This document shows positions 36,059 to 45,921 of a stretch of DNA of 64,000 nt, one piece after another (the stretch's first letter is position 1; every line of letters starts with the position of its first letter). Below the pieces are notes generated by a model that was not told where the DNA came from, ran no database searches, and saw only the letters and a list, made by a program, of their open reading frames with translations. The stretch is from Chlamydia caviae GPIC (lineage in GTDB: Bacteria > Chlamydiota > Chlamydiia > Chlamydiales > Chlamydiaceae), in contig NC_003361.3 of assembly GCF_000007605.1 (NCBI RefSeq), positions 806,001-870,000 of the forward strand, written 5' to 3'. Both the position numbers and the translations under genes were made by a program.

Positions 36059-37642
36059 TTATTTTTTAATATTGTTAAAAAGCCTTAACAAGGCTTCTGC
36101 TTCAAGAAGAGCTCCCTCTTTCTCCTGACCTTGCATAACTTGCAAAACCTGGTTTGCTAAATCTTTTCCCAGGGTAACTCCTTCCTGATCGAAGGAGTTA
36201 ATTCCCCAGCAAAAGCCCTGAAAGACGATTTTATGTTCATAGAAGGCTAAAAGAGCTCCCATAGTGTAGGGAGTGAGTCTTTCAGATACAAGAAGAGAGG
36301 AAGGGCGATTTCCTCTAAAATTTTTATTCGGATTAGTATTTTCCCGTCCTTTTGCTAAGGCTATGGACTGCGCTACCATATTAGCAAAGAGCTTTTGAGA
36401 AGAACTCGATCCGGCGATAACGATATCTTTCCCTCTTTGGTTTTCTTGAAAACCAATGAATTCTATAGGCACAATATCGCTACCTTGATGAAGGCACTGG
36501 AAAAAGGAGTGCTGGCTATTTGTTCCCACCTCACCCCAAAGAATAGGGCTTGTGGCAAAGCCTATCACCTCTCCGGTTTGGGCAACACTCTTTCCATTAG
36601 ATTCCATACCACACTGCTGTAAATGCGCAGGGAAATACTCTAATCCTGTAGCATAGGGAACCACAGCAGAGGTGGGATAACGTAAGAAATTACGATTCCA
36701 AATCCCTAACATTGCCGATAATAAAGGAAGATTTTCGCTCATACGAGGTTCTAAAGCAGCGAGATCCATAGATGCTGCGCCTTCAAGGAGCTGTAAAAAC
36801 ACATCAAATCCATAGGCAAAGCCTAAAACAACCCCGCCAACCATAGATGTTGAGGAATAGCGGCCTCCGATACTATCCCAAATATGGAAAACTTCAAGAT
36901 ATTTACTTGTATCATCCATAGGGCTACCCTCGCAGGTAACAGCAATAAAATGATCTTGAAAATGCAATCCTTGTTTTAAGAAATGATCTGCTAATAATTC
37001 TTCATTAACAGCAGTCTCTAATGTAGTACCTGATTTTGATACCGTAACAACCAAAGTTTTTGCGCAATCGATTTCTTGTAAAACCTCTGCAGCATTATCA
37101 GGATCCACATTGGAGACAAAATATACTTTTTTATCTGAAGGGCAACAGCCTTTTAAAGCCCAGTGCAAAGCTTTAGGACCGAGTTCTGACCCCCCAATCC
37201 CAATTTGTACAATCGTTGTAAAAACATCCCTATAGCGATTGAGAAAGTCCTTTAAACGTTGAGCTTCGATTTTTGATCTTAAAGAAATGTCTTCAGCATT
37301 ACCTTGTAAAGGGCTTTCCTTAACCCATGCACGTGTCGCCGTATGCAAAGCAGGTCGCGATTCACTAGGAAAATTCTCGATATAGTTGACAACTTCTCCG
37401 TTTTGCATTGCCTGCATAGATTCTATAAGGCCACGTTCAGAAGCTAAATCCTCTAATGCAGATAAAATTCCCTCATCGACACGCTCCGTAGCGTAACTTA
37501 ATGTAAAGCCCTCTACAGACAAGGAAAACCTTTCTATACGCTCTTTAGAAATTACTCCTGGGGCTGTTAAATCTATAGGTGCCACAGCCAAATCTTGTAA
37601 TATCTTTGTTGAGGAGCTATCTAAAAAGCCTTTTTTATTCAT
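36059..37642 (-). CDS. pgi: Glucose-6-phosphate isomerase
   Basis: A 527-residue enzyme interconverting glucose 6-phosphate and fructose 6-phosphate. Family motifs: IGIGGSELGPKALHWAL, VSKSGTTLETAVNEELL, the FHIWDSIGGRYSSTSMVGG segment and QQCGMESNGKSV with GEVGTNSQHSFFQCLHQG. The C-terminus carries the conserved Lys region NSFDQEGVTLGKDLA. Intact and single, between ltuA and the divergent xerD. Confidence 0.97.
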   Translation of the reverse strand: MNKKGFLDSSSTKILQDLAVAPIDLTAPGVISKERIERFSLSVEGFTLSYATERVDEGILSALEDLASERGLIESMQAMQNGEVVNYIENFPSESRPALHTATRAWVKESPLQGNAEDISLRSKIEAQRLKDFLNRYRDVFTTIVQIGIGGSELGPKALHWALKGCCPSDKKVYFVSNVDPDNAAEVLQEIDCAKTLVVTVSKSGTTLETAVNEELLADHFLKQGLHFQDHFIAVTCEGSPMDDTSKYLEVFHIWDSIGGRYSSTSMVGGVVLGFAYGFDVFLQLLEGAASMDLAALEPRMSENLPLLSAMLGIWNRNFLRYPTSAVVPYATGLEYFPAHLQQCGMESNGKSVAQTGEVIGFATSPILWGEVGTNSQHSFFQCLHQGSDIVPIEFIGFQENQRGKDIVIAGSSSSQKLFANMVAQSIALAKGRENTNPNKNFRGNRPSSLLVSERLTPYTMGALLAFYEHKIVFQGFCWGINSFDQEGVTLGKDLANQVLQVMQGQEKEGALLEAEALLRLFNNIKK

Positions 37643-37714
37643 CGTCTACCTCGTTCTAGCTTAAAAACTACCTAAATATCTATACTGAAAACTAACCAGC
37701 CGAAGTTAATTTTT

Positions 37715-38611
37715 ATGACCTCAGCCCAGTTTTGCGATGTTATTCTCGAACAATTTATTCTTTTTCTCTCTGTAGATCGCGGTCTTTGCCGCAACTCTAT
37801 TTCTGCGTATTGTCAGGACATTACCCTATTCCTAAAAATAAACGCCATTACATCAACCGAAGAAATTTCCCAAGATAGCGTGTATCTGTTTGTTCAGCAG
37901 CTACATAAACGCAAAGAAGCTGAATCTACTTTAGCGCGTCGCCTGATTGCCTTAAAAGTATTTTTCCGATTTCTTAAAGAAGCAAAGCTTCTTGATCATC
38001 CTCCTCTTATTGAACATCCGAAAATTTGGAAACGCCTTCCTTCTGTTTTAACTCCGAAAGAAGTCGATGCCCTTTTATCTGCTGCCCAACAATCTAAAAC
38101 CTCTCCTATAATCTCTGCTCGAGATACTGCTATTCTCCTTACCCTCTATTCCACAGGGATTCGCGTATCCGAACTTTGCGACTTATGTATTAGTGACGTT
38201 AGTGATGATTTTCTACGAGTTACAGGGAAGGGCTCCAAAACACGCCTTGTTCCCCTAGGAAAAGTCGCCTGCAAGGCTATTGACGCCTATCTATGCCCAT
38301 TTCGAGAAACCTTCCAAAAGCTCCACCCGGAAGAACATCATCTATTTCTTTCCGTACGCGGCCATAGATTAGAACGCTCTTGTGTATGGAGAAGAATCCA
38401 CTACTACGCAAAGCAGGTAACCCATAAACGCGTCTCCCCGCATTCTCTAAGGCATGCCTTTGCTACGCATCTATTAGATAACAAGGCTGACCTCAGGATC
38501 ATTCAAGAGATGCTCGGGCATGCCCGCATTGCCTCTACAGAAATCTATACACACGTAGCTGCAGATACGTTAATGGAAAACTTCCTCTCCTACCACCCGA
38601 GAAATCCTTAA
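37715..38611 (+). CDS. xerD: Tyrosine recombinase XerD
   Basis: A 298-residue tyrosine recombinase. The N-terminal SAM-like DNA-binding domain (about 5-95) precedes a catalytic domain with Arg150 (STGIRVSEL), Lys174 (GKGSKTRL), His243 and Arg246 (HSLRHAFATHLL), His269 (LGHARI) and nucleophile Tyr278 (STEIYTHV). Length is typical. With XerC, encoded elsewhere, it resolves chromosome dimers at dif. Gene context (pgi on one side, the type III locus on the other) fits XerD rather than XerC. Its end overlaps by 4 bases the convergent small secreted protein gene. Confidence 0.88.
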   Translation: MTSAQFCDVILEQFILFLSVDRGLCRNSISAYCQDITLFLKINAITSTEEISQDSVYLFVQQLHKRKEAESTLARRLIALKVFFRFLKEAKLLDHPPLIEHPKIWKRLPSVLTPKEVDALLSAAQQSKTSPIISARDTAILLTLYSTGIRVSELCDLCISDVSDDFLRVTGKGSKTRLVPLGKVACKAIDAYLCPFRETFQKLHPEEHHLFLSVRGHRLERSCVWRRIHYYAKQVTHKRVSPHSLRHAFATHLLDNKADLRIIQEMLGHARIASTEIYTHVAADTLMENFLSYHPRNP

Positions 38612-38907
38612 TCGCAATGATAGAAAAAAGTACCGTCTTCAAAGCGAGAATAGCAATCTTCGTTACCCCGGGATGCTCCAGTGTACTCCCCGTAAGTCTG
38701 TGGGTAATAGTATTCATACTCATAAGGATAATAGAAGCTATAGGGGACGTGACCAGTTGACTCTTGGAAGTGTAATTCCGATACAGGTACGGCCTTGACT
38801 AAGGATGTACATCCCGAAGCAAGGAAACTTTCCGCAAAAGCCACAGAAAAACAACAACTTAGAGAATAAGTGAGAACTAGAAGCATTTTCTTCATAAAAT
38901 TCCTCAA
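38608..38907 (-). CDS. Small secreted tyrosine-rich protein
   Basis: A 99-residue protein with a clear signal peptide (MRNFMKKMLLVLTYSLSCCFSVAFA). The mature part of about 74 residues has SFYYPYEYEYYYPQTYGEY and three Cys. Not a family I recognise. The Tyr-rich, Cys-bearing mature part suggests a periplasmic or envelope protein of the disulfide-linked elementary body wall, but that is inference. AGGAATTTT precedes the ATG. Confidence 0.6.
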   Translation of the reverse strand: MRNFMKKMLLVLTYSLSCCFSVAFAESFLASGCTSLVKAVPVSELHFQESTGHVPYSFYYPYEYEYYYPQTYGEYTGASRGNEDCYSRFEDGTFFYHCD

Positions 38908-38983
38908 AAAAAATCTAAAACTCTAGATTTTATTTTACTATGAACAGGAATTTAATGATTGTCTTAGAAAAGCTATATTGAAA

Positions 38984-39066
38984 TGCCCAGGATAGGACTT
39001 GAACCTACATGCCGCGAAGCACTGGATCCTAAATCCAGCGTGTCTACCAATTTCACCACCTGGGCA
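38984..39066 (-). tRNA. trnL: tRNA-Leu (TAG)
   Basis: An 83-nt class II tRNA on the minus strand. Acceptor stem is TGCCCAG/CTGGGCA, the anticodon stem CTGGA/TCCAG encloses TTTAGGA (anticodon TAG), the long variable arm is TGCTTCGCGGCA, and the T-loop TTCAAGT. Leu with anticodon TAG reads CUN codons. Confidence 0.93.
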
Positions 39067-39258
39067 GAAAAAGATTCTATGATGGTTAGCAGACTCATTT
39101 TGGTTCCTATTGCTGTTTTTGTAAATAGAAAATCCTCATATTCTTCAGCATTCTCTCCTACCGCCTAACCCTTTTATAATCAAACTTGCAGGAAAATGGG
39201 GTTTTATATAATTTTCATCGCTTCTACATCCCCATAATTTATTCGTGCGAAAATTAGT

Positions 39259-40701
39259 ATGAACACTCCCCTGCCTTCAGCAGTTCCCTCTACCAACATG
39301 ACGTTAAAGGAAGATGCCTCCTCTTCATCCTCAGCATCAACATCTTCCAGTATTTTAAAGACTGCAGCAGGAGATGTTGCGCTTTCCGTATTCACTTCCG
39401 AAGGAACCACACCAGCTTCCTTAAACTCTCTAGTTGCTCTTGCCCTTGCGCAAATTTCTGCAGCTTCTGGAGAAAATGCCAATCCTTTACAAGATTGTGC
39501 TCATAATCTTGTCTTCCTTTCTCCAGAAACTATTGAAGTTGAAATACTCATCTCTGATCTTCTTCAAACTTTAGAGACTACAGATCTTATAAACACACAG
39601 GAAGAGTCCTCAAGTTTAGGAAAACAAGAACAGCGCCTTCCTCAAGAAGGATGCAAACCACAGGATTTAGCACCAAGATCTACAATAGATTCGTACGGCA
39701 CACCGAAAGCATTACAACAACCTGCCGTGAAACTCGCTGTCCGCTATTCTTCTGCAAAGGCTCCTGATTCTCGGCCTTATACAAGTTCCTCCTCACCGCA
39801 GCATACTTCGGGACAATTTGCCCAACGTGCTGCCCAGGCGCCAGGAATACTGCAACACTCCCAAACAAAAAAAGATGGAGAGCAAATTTCTTCTCAATCT
39901 CACAATTCCTTTATTGCGGAGAAAAAAGAACAGCAGATTTTCACCACAAAGTCTCAAGAATCTCAGCAGGATCGTGAAAACCGAGATCAAAAACAAGATC
40001 GCCAACATGATGGCCAACATCAAGATGATGATGATGATCAGCAAAAAGGTAGGGGGAAAAAATATAAATCAAAGACTTCTGCCGAAGCAGTTCCTGCTGA
40101 TCTCTCCGTAGCGCATCTACGCTATCTTAATGAGGTACGCCAATCTCGAGAAATTCATGTTGAGGAAGAAAAAACATTTAAGAAGAAAGCGCAATCTCCG
40201 ATGGCACTTTTTTCTGCTCCAACTCCTCCAGCAGGATTTACCCCAATTCCTACTCCAAAGATTGAAAACGTATTCATACGTTTTATGAAACTTATGGAAA
40301 GGATTCTGGGACAGGCCGAAGCCGAAGCCCAAGAATTATATCTTCGCGTTAAAGAGCGTACCGATAATGTAGACACATTAATGCTGCTCATTTCTAAAAT
40401 TAACTCTGAAAAAGGTGCTATTGACTGGCGAGATGATTCAGAAATGAAAGCTCTCGTGGATCAAGCAAAAAAACTGGGTGTAACGATAACAGATACTCTG
40501 CAATGGTCTGAAGAAGAGAAAAAACTTCTAAAAGAAAATATTCAGATGCGTAAAGAAAACCTGGAAAAAATCACCCAGCTTGAACGAACAGACATGCAAA
40601 GGCATCTTCAAGAAGTCTCACAATGTCACCAAGCACGCTCCAACGCCTTGAAACTTCTCAAAGAACTCATGGATACCTTTATTTACAATTTGCGTCCGTA
40701 A
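39259..40701 (+). CDS. Type III secretion-linked protein (CT863-type)
   Basis: A 480-residue protein with a Ser/Thr-rich disordered N-terminus (KEDASSSSSASTSSS), a Gln/Asp-rich middle with HQDDDDDQQKGRGKK (near 255-270) and a helical C-terminal third (about 330-480). No signal peptide. It is first in an operon with the LcrH2 chaperone and two translocator-like proteins. All four have the disordered-N, helical-C style of chlamydial type III substrates. Its QSPMALFSAPTPPAGFTPIP segment shares the PMALFS motif with CopD2 (SPMALFSHVQ), suggesting a common chaperone-binding site. The TAA stop overlaps the chaperone ATG. Confidence 0.7.
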   Translation: MNTPLPSAVPSTNMTLKEDASSSSSASTSSSILKTAAGDVALSVFTSEGTTPASLNSLVALALAQISAASGENANPLQDCAHNLVFLSPETIEVEILISDLLQTLETTDLINTQEESSSLGKQEQRLPQEGCKPQDLAPRSTIDSYGTPKALQQPAVKLAVRYSSAKAPDSRPYTSSSSPQHTSGQFAQRAAQAPGILQHSQTKKDGEQISSQSHNSFIAEKKEQQIFTTKSQESQQDRENRDQKQDRQHDGQHQDDDDDQQKGRGKKYKSKTSAEAVPADLSVAHLRYLNEVRQSREIHVEEEKTFKKKAQSPMALFSAPTPPAGFTPIPTPKIENVFIRFMKLMERILGQAEAEAQELYLRVKERTDNVDTLMLLISKINSEKGAIDWRDDSEMKALVDQAKKLGVTITDTLQWSEEEKKLLKENIQMRKENLEKITQLERTDMQRHLQEVSQCHQARSNALKLLKELMDTFIYNLRP

Positions 40702-41219
40702 TGTCATACTTAGCTTATTTATTAGAAAAAATAGCCTCCTCAAGTAAAGAAGATTACCCCTTTCCAGATGATTTGGAGAGTTATCTATCAGGATATTTCC
40801 CAAGCAAAGAATTCCCATTAGATACATACCAGAAAATCTTCAAAATCTCTGCAGAAGAATTAGAACGTGTTTATAAAGAAGGTTACAACGCTTACCTAAA
40901 TCGAGAATATCAAGAAAGTAGTAAAACTTTTCGTTGGTTAGTCTTCTTTAATCCTTTTGTTTCTAAATTCTGGTTTTCTTTAGGAGCCTCTCTCCATATG
41001 AGCCAGCTTTATCCTCAAGCTTTACATGCTTATGCGGTAACGGCAATATTACGAGATAAAGACCCCTATCCTCACTATTATGCCTATATCTGTTACACTC
41101 TCATGGACCAACAAGAAGAGGCAAGCAAGGCTTTAGAAGCTGCGTGGGAACGAGCAAAACATCATAGCGCTTACCAAGAACTAAAAGCTGAAATCTTGGA
41201 TATAAAAAACCACGCATAA
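40701..41219 (+). CDS. Type III secretion chaperone LcrH2/SycD-like (Scc3)
   Basis: A 172-residue TPR chaperone starting MSYLAYLLEKIASS at the TAATG overlap with the upstream gene. I reject the longer upstream start. The TPR repeats are at about 60-165 (EEYKEGYNAYLNREYQES-like, FWFSLGASLHMSQLYPQALH, PYPHYYAYICYTLMDQQEE), as in SycD/LcrH class II chaperones that hold hydrophobic translocators before secretion. It is flanked by its likely clients, CopB2 and CopD2. Confidence 0.85.
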   Translation: MSYLAYLLEKIASSSKEDYPFPDDLESYLSGYFPSKEFPLDTYQKIFKISAEELERVYKEGYNAYLNREYQESSKTFRWLVFFNPFVSKFWFSLGASLHMSQLYPQALHAYAVTAILRDKDPYPHYYAYICYTLMDQQEEASKALEAAWERAKHHSAYQELKAEILDIKNHA

Positions 41220-41243
41220 TCCCATAACTTTAGGGAACTGACT

Positions 41244-42758
41244 ATGTCTTCTTGGCTCGCACAATCTACCGAGATTCTCTTAAATCAACAGCCTTACATT
41301 CCCGATAGTCCTAAGCAATCTGAAGCGCTATCAGATATAAAATATTCAATCACACTAGCTCCAGAATCTTTAGGAAAATCTCTAAAACTCTTTTCCGAGA
41401 CACTGACGAAAACAGTATTCACAAAAAATGAAGGGAAGACTGTTTTGAATAAACAGCTGACTCTCGCGAGCGCTAGAGAGAAAATCTTACACTTTGGAAG
41501 TTCTTTAGCATCGCAATTACCAAAGAAAGCACAGTCGTCATCATCTTCTTCACCATGGAATCTTTTTTCGCAAAAAAATTCCAAAGAATCGATGCAAGCT
41601 CTTCTTAAAGATTTAATCATGCCGAAGACTCAGGAAAAGGCACCTGAAAAGAGCTCTCGCGCCGATGCATCTCTATTCATGCCTAAACCTAAACAATCTG
41701 AAGAACAACCAAAAACCCAACGTAATTTAGAAAGAACTGAGATCTTCCGTGAATCTACAGAAGATTTGGGACATAAAATGCTGCCTGAGGAGGAATCTCT
41801 TTCTTCTCGGAATGCTGATCTGCGCAGCAAAGAAGAAGAACGTCCTACTCTAAAATCGCCCCTAGGAAAATACAGTAAAGGATTATCACAAGATGAGCAT
41901 CCAGGAAAACAGCAGCATCAAGAATGTTTCTTTAAAAAATTCAAAAAAAACCACAAAACGCGAGCAGCTTCTGTTGTTCCTGTTATTAGCCCTCCTTCTC
42001 TTGGTGTATTTACCTTAAGTTACCTTTTGACAAAACAAGGAATACTTTCAGATTTTTCTGCCTACGCATCCTATAAAGATTGTGTAGAAACGACCCAGAA
42101 GGAATTAGAAGCAACACATGCAGAACGCATAACACAACTCCAAAAATACATAGAAAAGGAGGCACAAGCAAAGCGTTGGGGCTCAATAATGACCGTTATA
42201 GAATGGATCCTCCCATGGATTTCTGTAGGGACATCTGCCACTCTCGTCATTATGGGTGGAGGTCTTTTCTGCTGGTTAGGTTTAATCGGTGCTCTCATTA
42301 TGCTAGTACTGACTTTACTAGATACTTTAAATGGCTGGGAAAAAATTGAAAAACTTCTTCCAGGAAAGAACAAACAGAAAAAACAACAGATATTGAAAAC
42401 AATACAAATCTCTCTTTATATCATAGCCACATTACTCTTGCTTGTCTCTTTAAAGACGGAAGGCCTCGGATTTTCTAAACTCACAGAAGGCATCATGAGT
42501 GGAATCGGCCCCGCTGTAGAAGGAGCTTTAGGTCTTATACGTGGATGTATGCTTTGGATACAATCACGGCTATCGAAAATCAAAGCCAGGTATTTAACTC
42601 TTGAAGCAAAAATAGAGTTATTAAATTTTGAGAGGGATGATCACGTCGCTCGCACTCAAGAACTCATAGAAAGCATTCATGATTCTTTAGAAAATCTCGG
42701 ACGCGTGTTACAGTTGTGTAGAGAAATAGATAGAACGTTTCTGGAAGCCCTAAGGTAA
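41244..42758 (+). CDS. copB2: Type III translocator CopB2
   Basis: A 504-residue YopB-like hydrophobic translocator. The N-terminal 250 residues are Ser/Lys-rich and poorly structured. Around 310-360 lies a strong hydrophobic block (MTVIEWILPWISVGTSA, then GGGLFCWLGLIGALIMLVL) and a second at about 380-400 (ISLYIIATLLLLVSL), the pattern of pore-forming translocators that insert in host membrane. C-terminal coiled coil follows. It sits between the LcrH2 chaperone and CopD2 with gaps of 20-25 bases. Chlamydia carry two such loci. This is the second (CT861-type) by context. Confidence 0.82.
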   Translation: MSSWLAQSTEILLNQQPYIPDSPKQSEALSDIKYSITLAPESLGKSLKLFSETLTKTVFTKNEGKTVLNKQLTLASAREKILHFGSSLASQLPKKAQSSSSSSPWNLFSQKNSKESMQALLKDLIMPKTQEKAPEKSSRADASLFMPKPKQSEEQPKTQRNLERTEIFRESTEDLGHKMLPEEESLSSRNADLRSKEEERPTLKSPLGKYSKGLSQDEHPGKQQHQECFFKKFKKNHKTRAASVVPVISPPSLGVFTLSYLLTKQGILSDFSAYASYKDCVETTQKELEATHAERITQLQKYIEKEAQAKRWGSIMTVIEWILPWISVGTSATLVIMGGGLFCWLGLIGALIMLVLTLLDTLNGWEKIEKLLPGKNKQKKQQILKTIQISLYIIATLLLLVSLKTEGLGFSKLTEGIMSGIGPAVEGALGLIRGCMLWIQSRLSKIKARYLTLEAKIELLNFERDDHVARTQELIESIHDSLENLGRVLQLCREIDRTFLEALR

Positions 42759-42777
42759 ATTCTTTTTAAGGAATGTC

Positions 42778-44262
42778 ATGACAGCATCTTGTTCAACAAC
42801 AACGATTACAACTTCGGAGAATGCCGAACTTGATTTGATAATGACCGAATCAGGATCCGAAGCATCTTCAACAACAGATGCTAAGGTAACCGTTCCTGAT
42901 TGTTGCCAAATGGCTATTTTACGTTCCATGTCCGATGCTTGTTTAAACTTATTAAATCAATCAGGTTCGGTATTTTCACAACTTCCTTCACAAAATAAAC
43001 CTGCGCCCTCAGAAACCTTAATGGCAAAAAATGGTATGCTGATGAAATCTTCATCTCTACCGAATCTGTCATCACAAAAATCTCTGGATACATTTTCCTC
43101 AGCTGATAAGAATCCAGCTTTACGACAAACTAACCAACTCTCCTCGTCTTTTTCTTCTGTAAAAGAACAAAAAGCACAAGCAAGTATGGGATTTTCCTCT
43201 TGCTTAGCTCCTAAAGACGAAAGTGCCGTAACAAAAACAACAACAGTGATCTTAAACCTACCAGAATCTAAAGATGATGGTTATGGGGAAAAACCATCCC
43301 TTACCTTATGCAAAACGCAAGTTGAAGTGCAAACTTATGACAAGCAAACCATAAAAGAGCACAGCTCGAAAGATACTGGGAGAACTTCTGAAGACGCTGA
43401 AAAATCTGCACCATCTTTACCAAAACCTTCCACATCTTCTCTCAGTCCTATGGCGCTATTCAGCCATGTACAAAAAGAGATTGCAGAACCACGTTTCAAT
43501 GCAAAATCTCAAGAAAAAGAAGAAGGAAAAGGAGAGCACGGAGAACAGGGACAACAAGACCAAGAGCAACAACATCATAAACAGAAAAAAGATTTCGCTA
43601 TTGAAAAACTTTCTAATCAGATGGCTGCTCACTATACGCAATCTCCTAGCTTGCCTGATGAAATTATTGAATTTGCTCTTACGGAAGCACAGCTAAGCTC
43701 TTTACTGCACATGCGTGTATCCAATCTAGATGTCCTTAGAATCTGCGCAGAAATTATGAAGCTGATGTTAAATAGCAGAGAACAAGAGAATCTTGCTCGT
43801 TTAGAAGCTAGGAAGCATCTTTTGGAAAAAGCTAGGGAGCTGATTGAAAGTTACGAAAGTCAAGCTAAGATGGCGCAGTGGTTGGGAATTGCCACAGCAA
43901 CTTTAGGAATCATAGGAGCGGCTTCTCCACTCCTTGGAGAGATCTCTGGAAAACGTATTTTAGGATTCGTTCAAAAACATACAGGATTATGGAAAGAAGC
44001 AACAGCACGAACATTCTTTAAAAGTGCTGGTAAAATTTGTACTTCCCTATCGCAGCTTACAGAGACCTCATCAAAAATTTATGAGCTGAAAGAAACTGCG
44101 TCACGAACATTTGCAGAAAACTATAAAGAAATATTCCGTATAGAACATGACGAAATCACCCGTTCTATCGAAGAGGTAAAGGACCACTGGAAAAATATGG
44201 ATAATTTCTTACTACAAATACTACAAACAGAACACGATGCTGTTCGCAGCCTTTATCAATAG
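42778..44262 (+). CDS. copD2: Type III translocator CopD2
   Basis: A 494-residue YopD-like translocator. N-terminal 270 residues are Ser/Thr-rich with charged QEKEEGKGEHGEQGQQDQEQ low complexity, then a helical region, one moderately hydrophobic segment (MAQWLGIATATLGIIGAASPLLGE, about 365-390) and a C-terminal amphipathic helical part. Last gene of the CT863-LcrH2-CopB2-CopD2 operon. Ends 7 bases before the convergent methyltransferase-like gene's stop. Confidence 0.78.
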   Translation: MTASCSTTTITTSENAELDLIMTESGSEASSTTDAKVTVPDCCQMAILRSMSDACLNLLNQSGSVFSQLPSQNKPAPSETLMAKNGMLMKSSSLPNLSSQKSLDTFSSADKNPALRQTNQLSSSFSSVKEQKAQASMGFSSCLAPKDESAVTKTTTVILNLPESKDDGYGEKPSLTLCKTQVEVQTYDKQTIKEHSSKDTGRTSEDAEKSAPSLPKPSTSSLSPMALFSHVQKEIAEPRFNAKSQEKEEGKGEHGEQGQQDQEQQHHKQKKDFAIEKLSNQMAAHYTQSPSLPDEIIEFALTEAQLSSLLHMRVSNLDVLRICAEIMKLMLNSREQENLARLEARKHLLEKARELIESYESQAKMAQWLGIATATLGIIGAASPLLGEISGKRILGFVQKHTGLWKEATARTFFKSAGKICTSLSQLTETSSKIYELKETASRTFAENYKEIFRIEHDEITRSIEEVKDHWKNMDNFLLQILQTEHDAVRSLYQ

Positions 44263-44269
44263 AGGGTAT

Positions 44270-44992
44270 TTACTTTCGTATATTTTTATATGCTTTTGTC
44301 TTACCCCAAGGAAAAGTAACATCACAACTTTTCTCTGTGTAAAACAGCATATCTCCATCGGGTAAAGAGTCTAGAGGAAAGGAAATGCTAATGACCATAT
44401 TTCCTGACTTTAGCTTTTCTAAAGCTATGAGGACACCTTTCAACACTTTTAAAGAATACGACGAGCCGTAAAAATAGACGCAAGAAGCTTGTGACAATTC
44501 TGTTTCATGAAAATTTTCCTGAAAAAACACTGTAGGCTGTGCAGACAACAGCCTATGCATACGAGAGGCAAAGTTAATAAACGTAGATTGGTTATCTATA
44601 CCCACAACCTGGCATCTCAGAATATGGGAAAACCAAAAACATACTTTCCCTAGTCCACAGCCTAAATCATAAACAACATCTTGAGAAGTAACTCCGAATT
44701 CCCTACTGACTTTGTTTAATGCTGACCAAGGGGTCTCTCCATAAACATTTCCTTCCTTTAGCAATGAAGATTGTGGAGAACGGCGTAACTTCCTGTAGGG
44801 ATTTCTGAATAAGGAATAAAAAAACTTCGCTAAATCATATACGATGAGTTTTGGATATTTCATATAGAGTGAGAAGGATAAATAGATATATTCTCTAATA
44901 GAGAATATTATTCTATGCATTCCTACTCGCAATATATGTAAGAATGAAGACTTTTTAATTACGGAGCTCTTTAGGCGGTTGAAATACGACAT
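44270..44992 (-). CDS. Class I SAM-dependent methyltransferase-like protein
   Basis: A 240-residue protein whose VTSQDVVYDLGCGLGKVCFW is a class I S-adenosylmethionine motif I, followed by VVGIDNQSTFINFASRMH (acidic residue binding the ribose) and FFQENFHETEL. The D-L-G-C/S-G-x-G-x-V arrangement loosely recalls Dot1-type methyltransferases, but I see no substrate-specific motif. The N-terminal 70 residues include a mildly hydrophobic segment. It overlaps the ispH end by 38 bases on the same strand, so they are probably cotranscribed. Substrate unknown. Confidence 0.62.
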   Translation of the reverse strand: MSYFNRLKSSVIKKSSFLHILRVGMHRIIFSIREYIYLSFSLYMKYPKLIVYDLAKFFYSLFRNPYRKLRRSPQSSLLKEGNVYGETPWSALNKVSREFGVTSQDVVYDLGCGLGKVCFWFSHILRCQVVGIDNQSTFINFASRMHRLLSAQPTVFFQENFHETELSQASCVYFYGSSYSLKVLKGVLIALEKLKSGNMVISISFPLDSLPDGDMLFYTEKSCDVTFPWGKTKAYKNIRK

Positions 44993-45884
44993 CTTCTATA
45001 GCAAATATATCTTCTTCAACTTGTAAATCGGGTATTAACTCTTTTAACCTAGAAATACAAGATTGAACAATATGCTCGGGAGTTGACGCTCCTGCTGTTA
45101 TTGCAATATCACCAGAATAATTTAAAATCTCATCAGAAATATGATCCGGGCTATTCACTAATCTAGCAGGAATATTCCTTTTTTCAGCAACTTCTCGTAA
45201 ACGATTGGAGTTAGAGCTTTGCACATCTCCAATAACATAAACGAAATTCACCTTAGGCAATACCGAACGTAGAGCTTCTTGACGATTTTGTGTAGCATAA
45301 CATACAGAAGAACTCGGCAAAGTGATGATATGCGGATAACGCACCTTTAACGCCTGGGTGATTTCAGCAACATCATCTAAGCTTAACGTCGTTTGAGTTA
45401 CAAAAAACAAAGGGACACTCTCTTCAAAAGGAAGATTAGCTACATCCTCTACCTTTTCTACCACGGTAACACTTTCAGGAGCTTCTCCGCGAATCCCAAT
45501 AACTTCCACATGCTTTTTCTTCCCTATTAAAATAATTTGATAACCTTTGCTTGCATAAAGCTTCACCGCAGAATGAATCTTAGTTACCAAAACACAAGTC
45601 GCATCAATATCAAAAAGATTCCGAGTTCTTGCCTCTTCGCGCACCTCTGGAGGAATCCCATGAGCAGAATAAACAACCTTTTCTCCAGAAGGAACATCGC
45701 TAAGATCTTCGATAAAGATCGCCCCTCTCCTCTTGAGATCATCTACTACATGTCGGTTATGAACAATTTCATGTTTCACATAAATCGGGGCTCCCCATTT
45801 CTCTAAAGCAGTCTCTACCACTTGAATAGCGCGAACTACCCCAGCACAAAACCCTCTAGGATTATTTAATATAACCCTACGCAT
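44955..45884 (-). CDS. ispH: 4-hydroxy-3-methylbut-2-enyl diphosphate reductase
   Basis: A 309-residue IspH (LytB) catalysing the last step of the MEP isoprenoid pathway with a 4Fe-4S cluster. Cluster cysteines are visible in NNPRGFCAGVVRAI, DIDATCVLVTKIH and SSVCYATQNRQEAL. Conserved VHNRHVV and SSNSNRLREVAE support substrate binding. I chose ATG 45884 (MRRVILNNPRGF), preceded by GGAGGGAAG. The longer frame adds nine residues. Confidence 0.95.
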   Translation of the reverse strand: MRRVILNNPRGFCAGVVRAIQVVETALEKWGAPIYVKHEIVHNRHVVDDLKRRGAIFIEDLSDVPSGEKVVYSAHGIPPEVREEARTRNLFDIDATCVLVTKIHSAVKLYASKGYQIILIGKKKHVEVIGIRGEAPESVTVVEKVEDVANLPFEESVPLFFVTQTTLSLDDVAEITQALKVRYPHIITLPSSSVCYATQNRQEALRSVLPKVNFVYVIGDVQSSNSNRLREVAEKRNIPARLVNSPDHISDEILNYSGDIAITAGASTPEHIVQSCISRLKELIPDLQVEEDIFAIEDVVFQPPKELRN

Positions 45885-45921
45885 ATATCTTCCCTCCAAA
45901 CATGGATACAATGCTAAAAAA

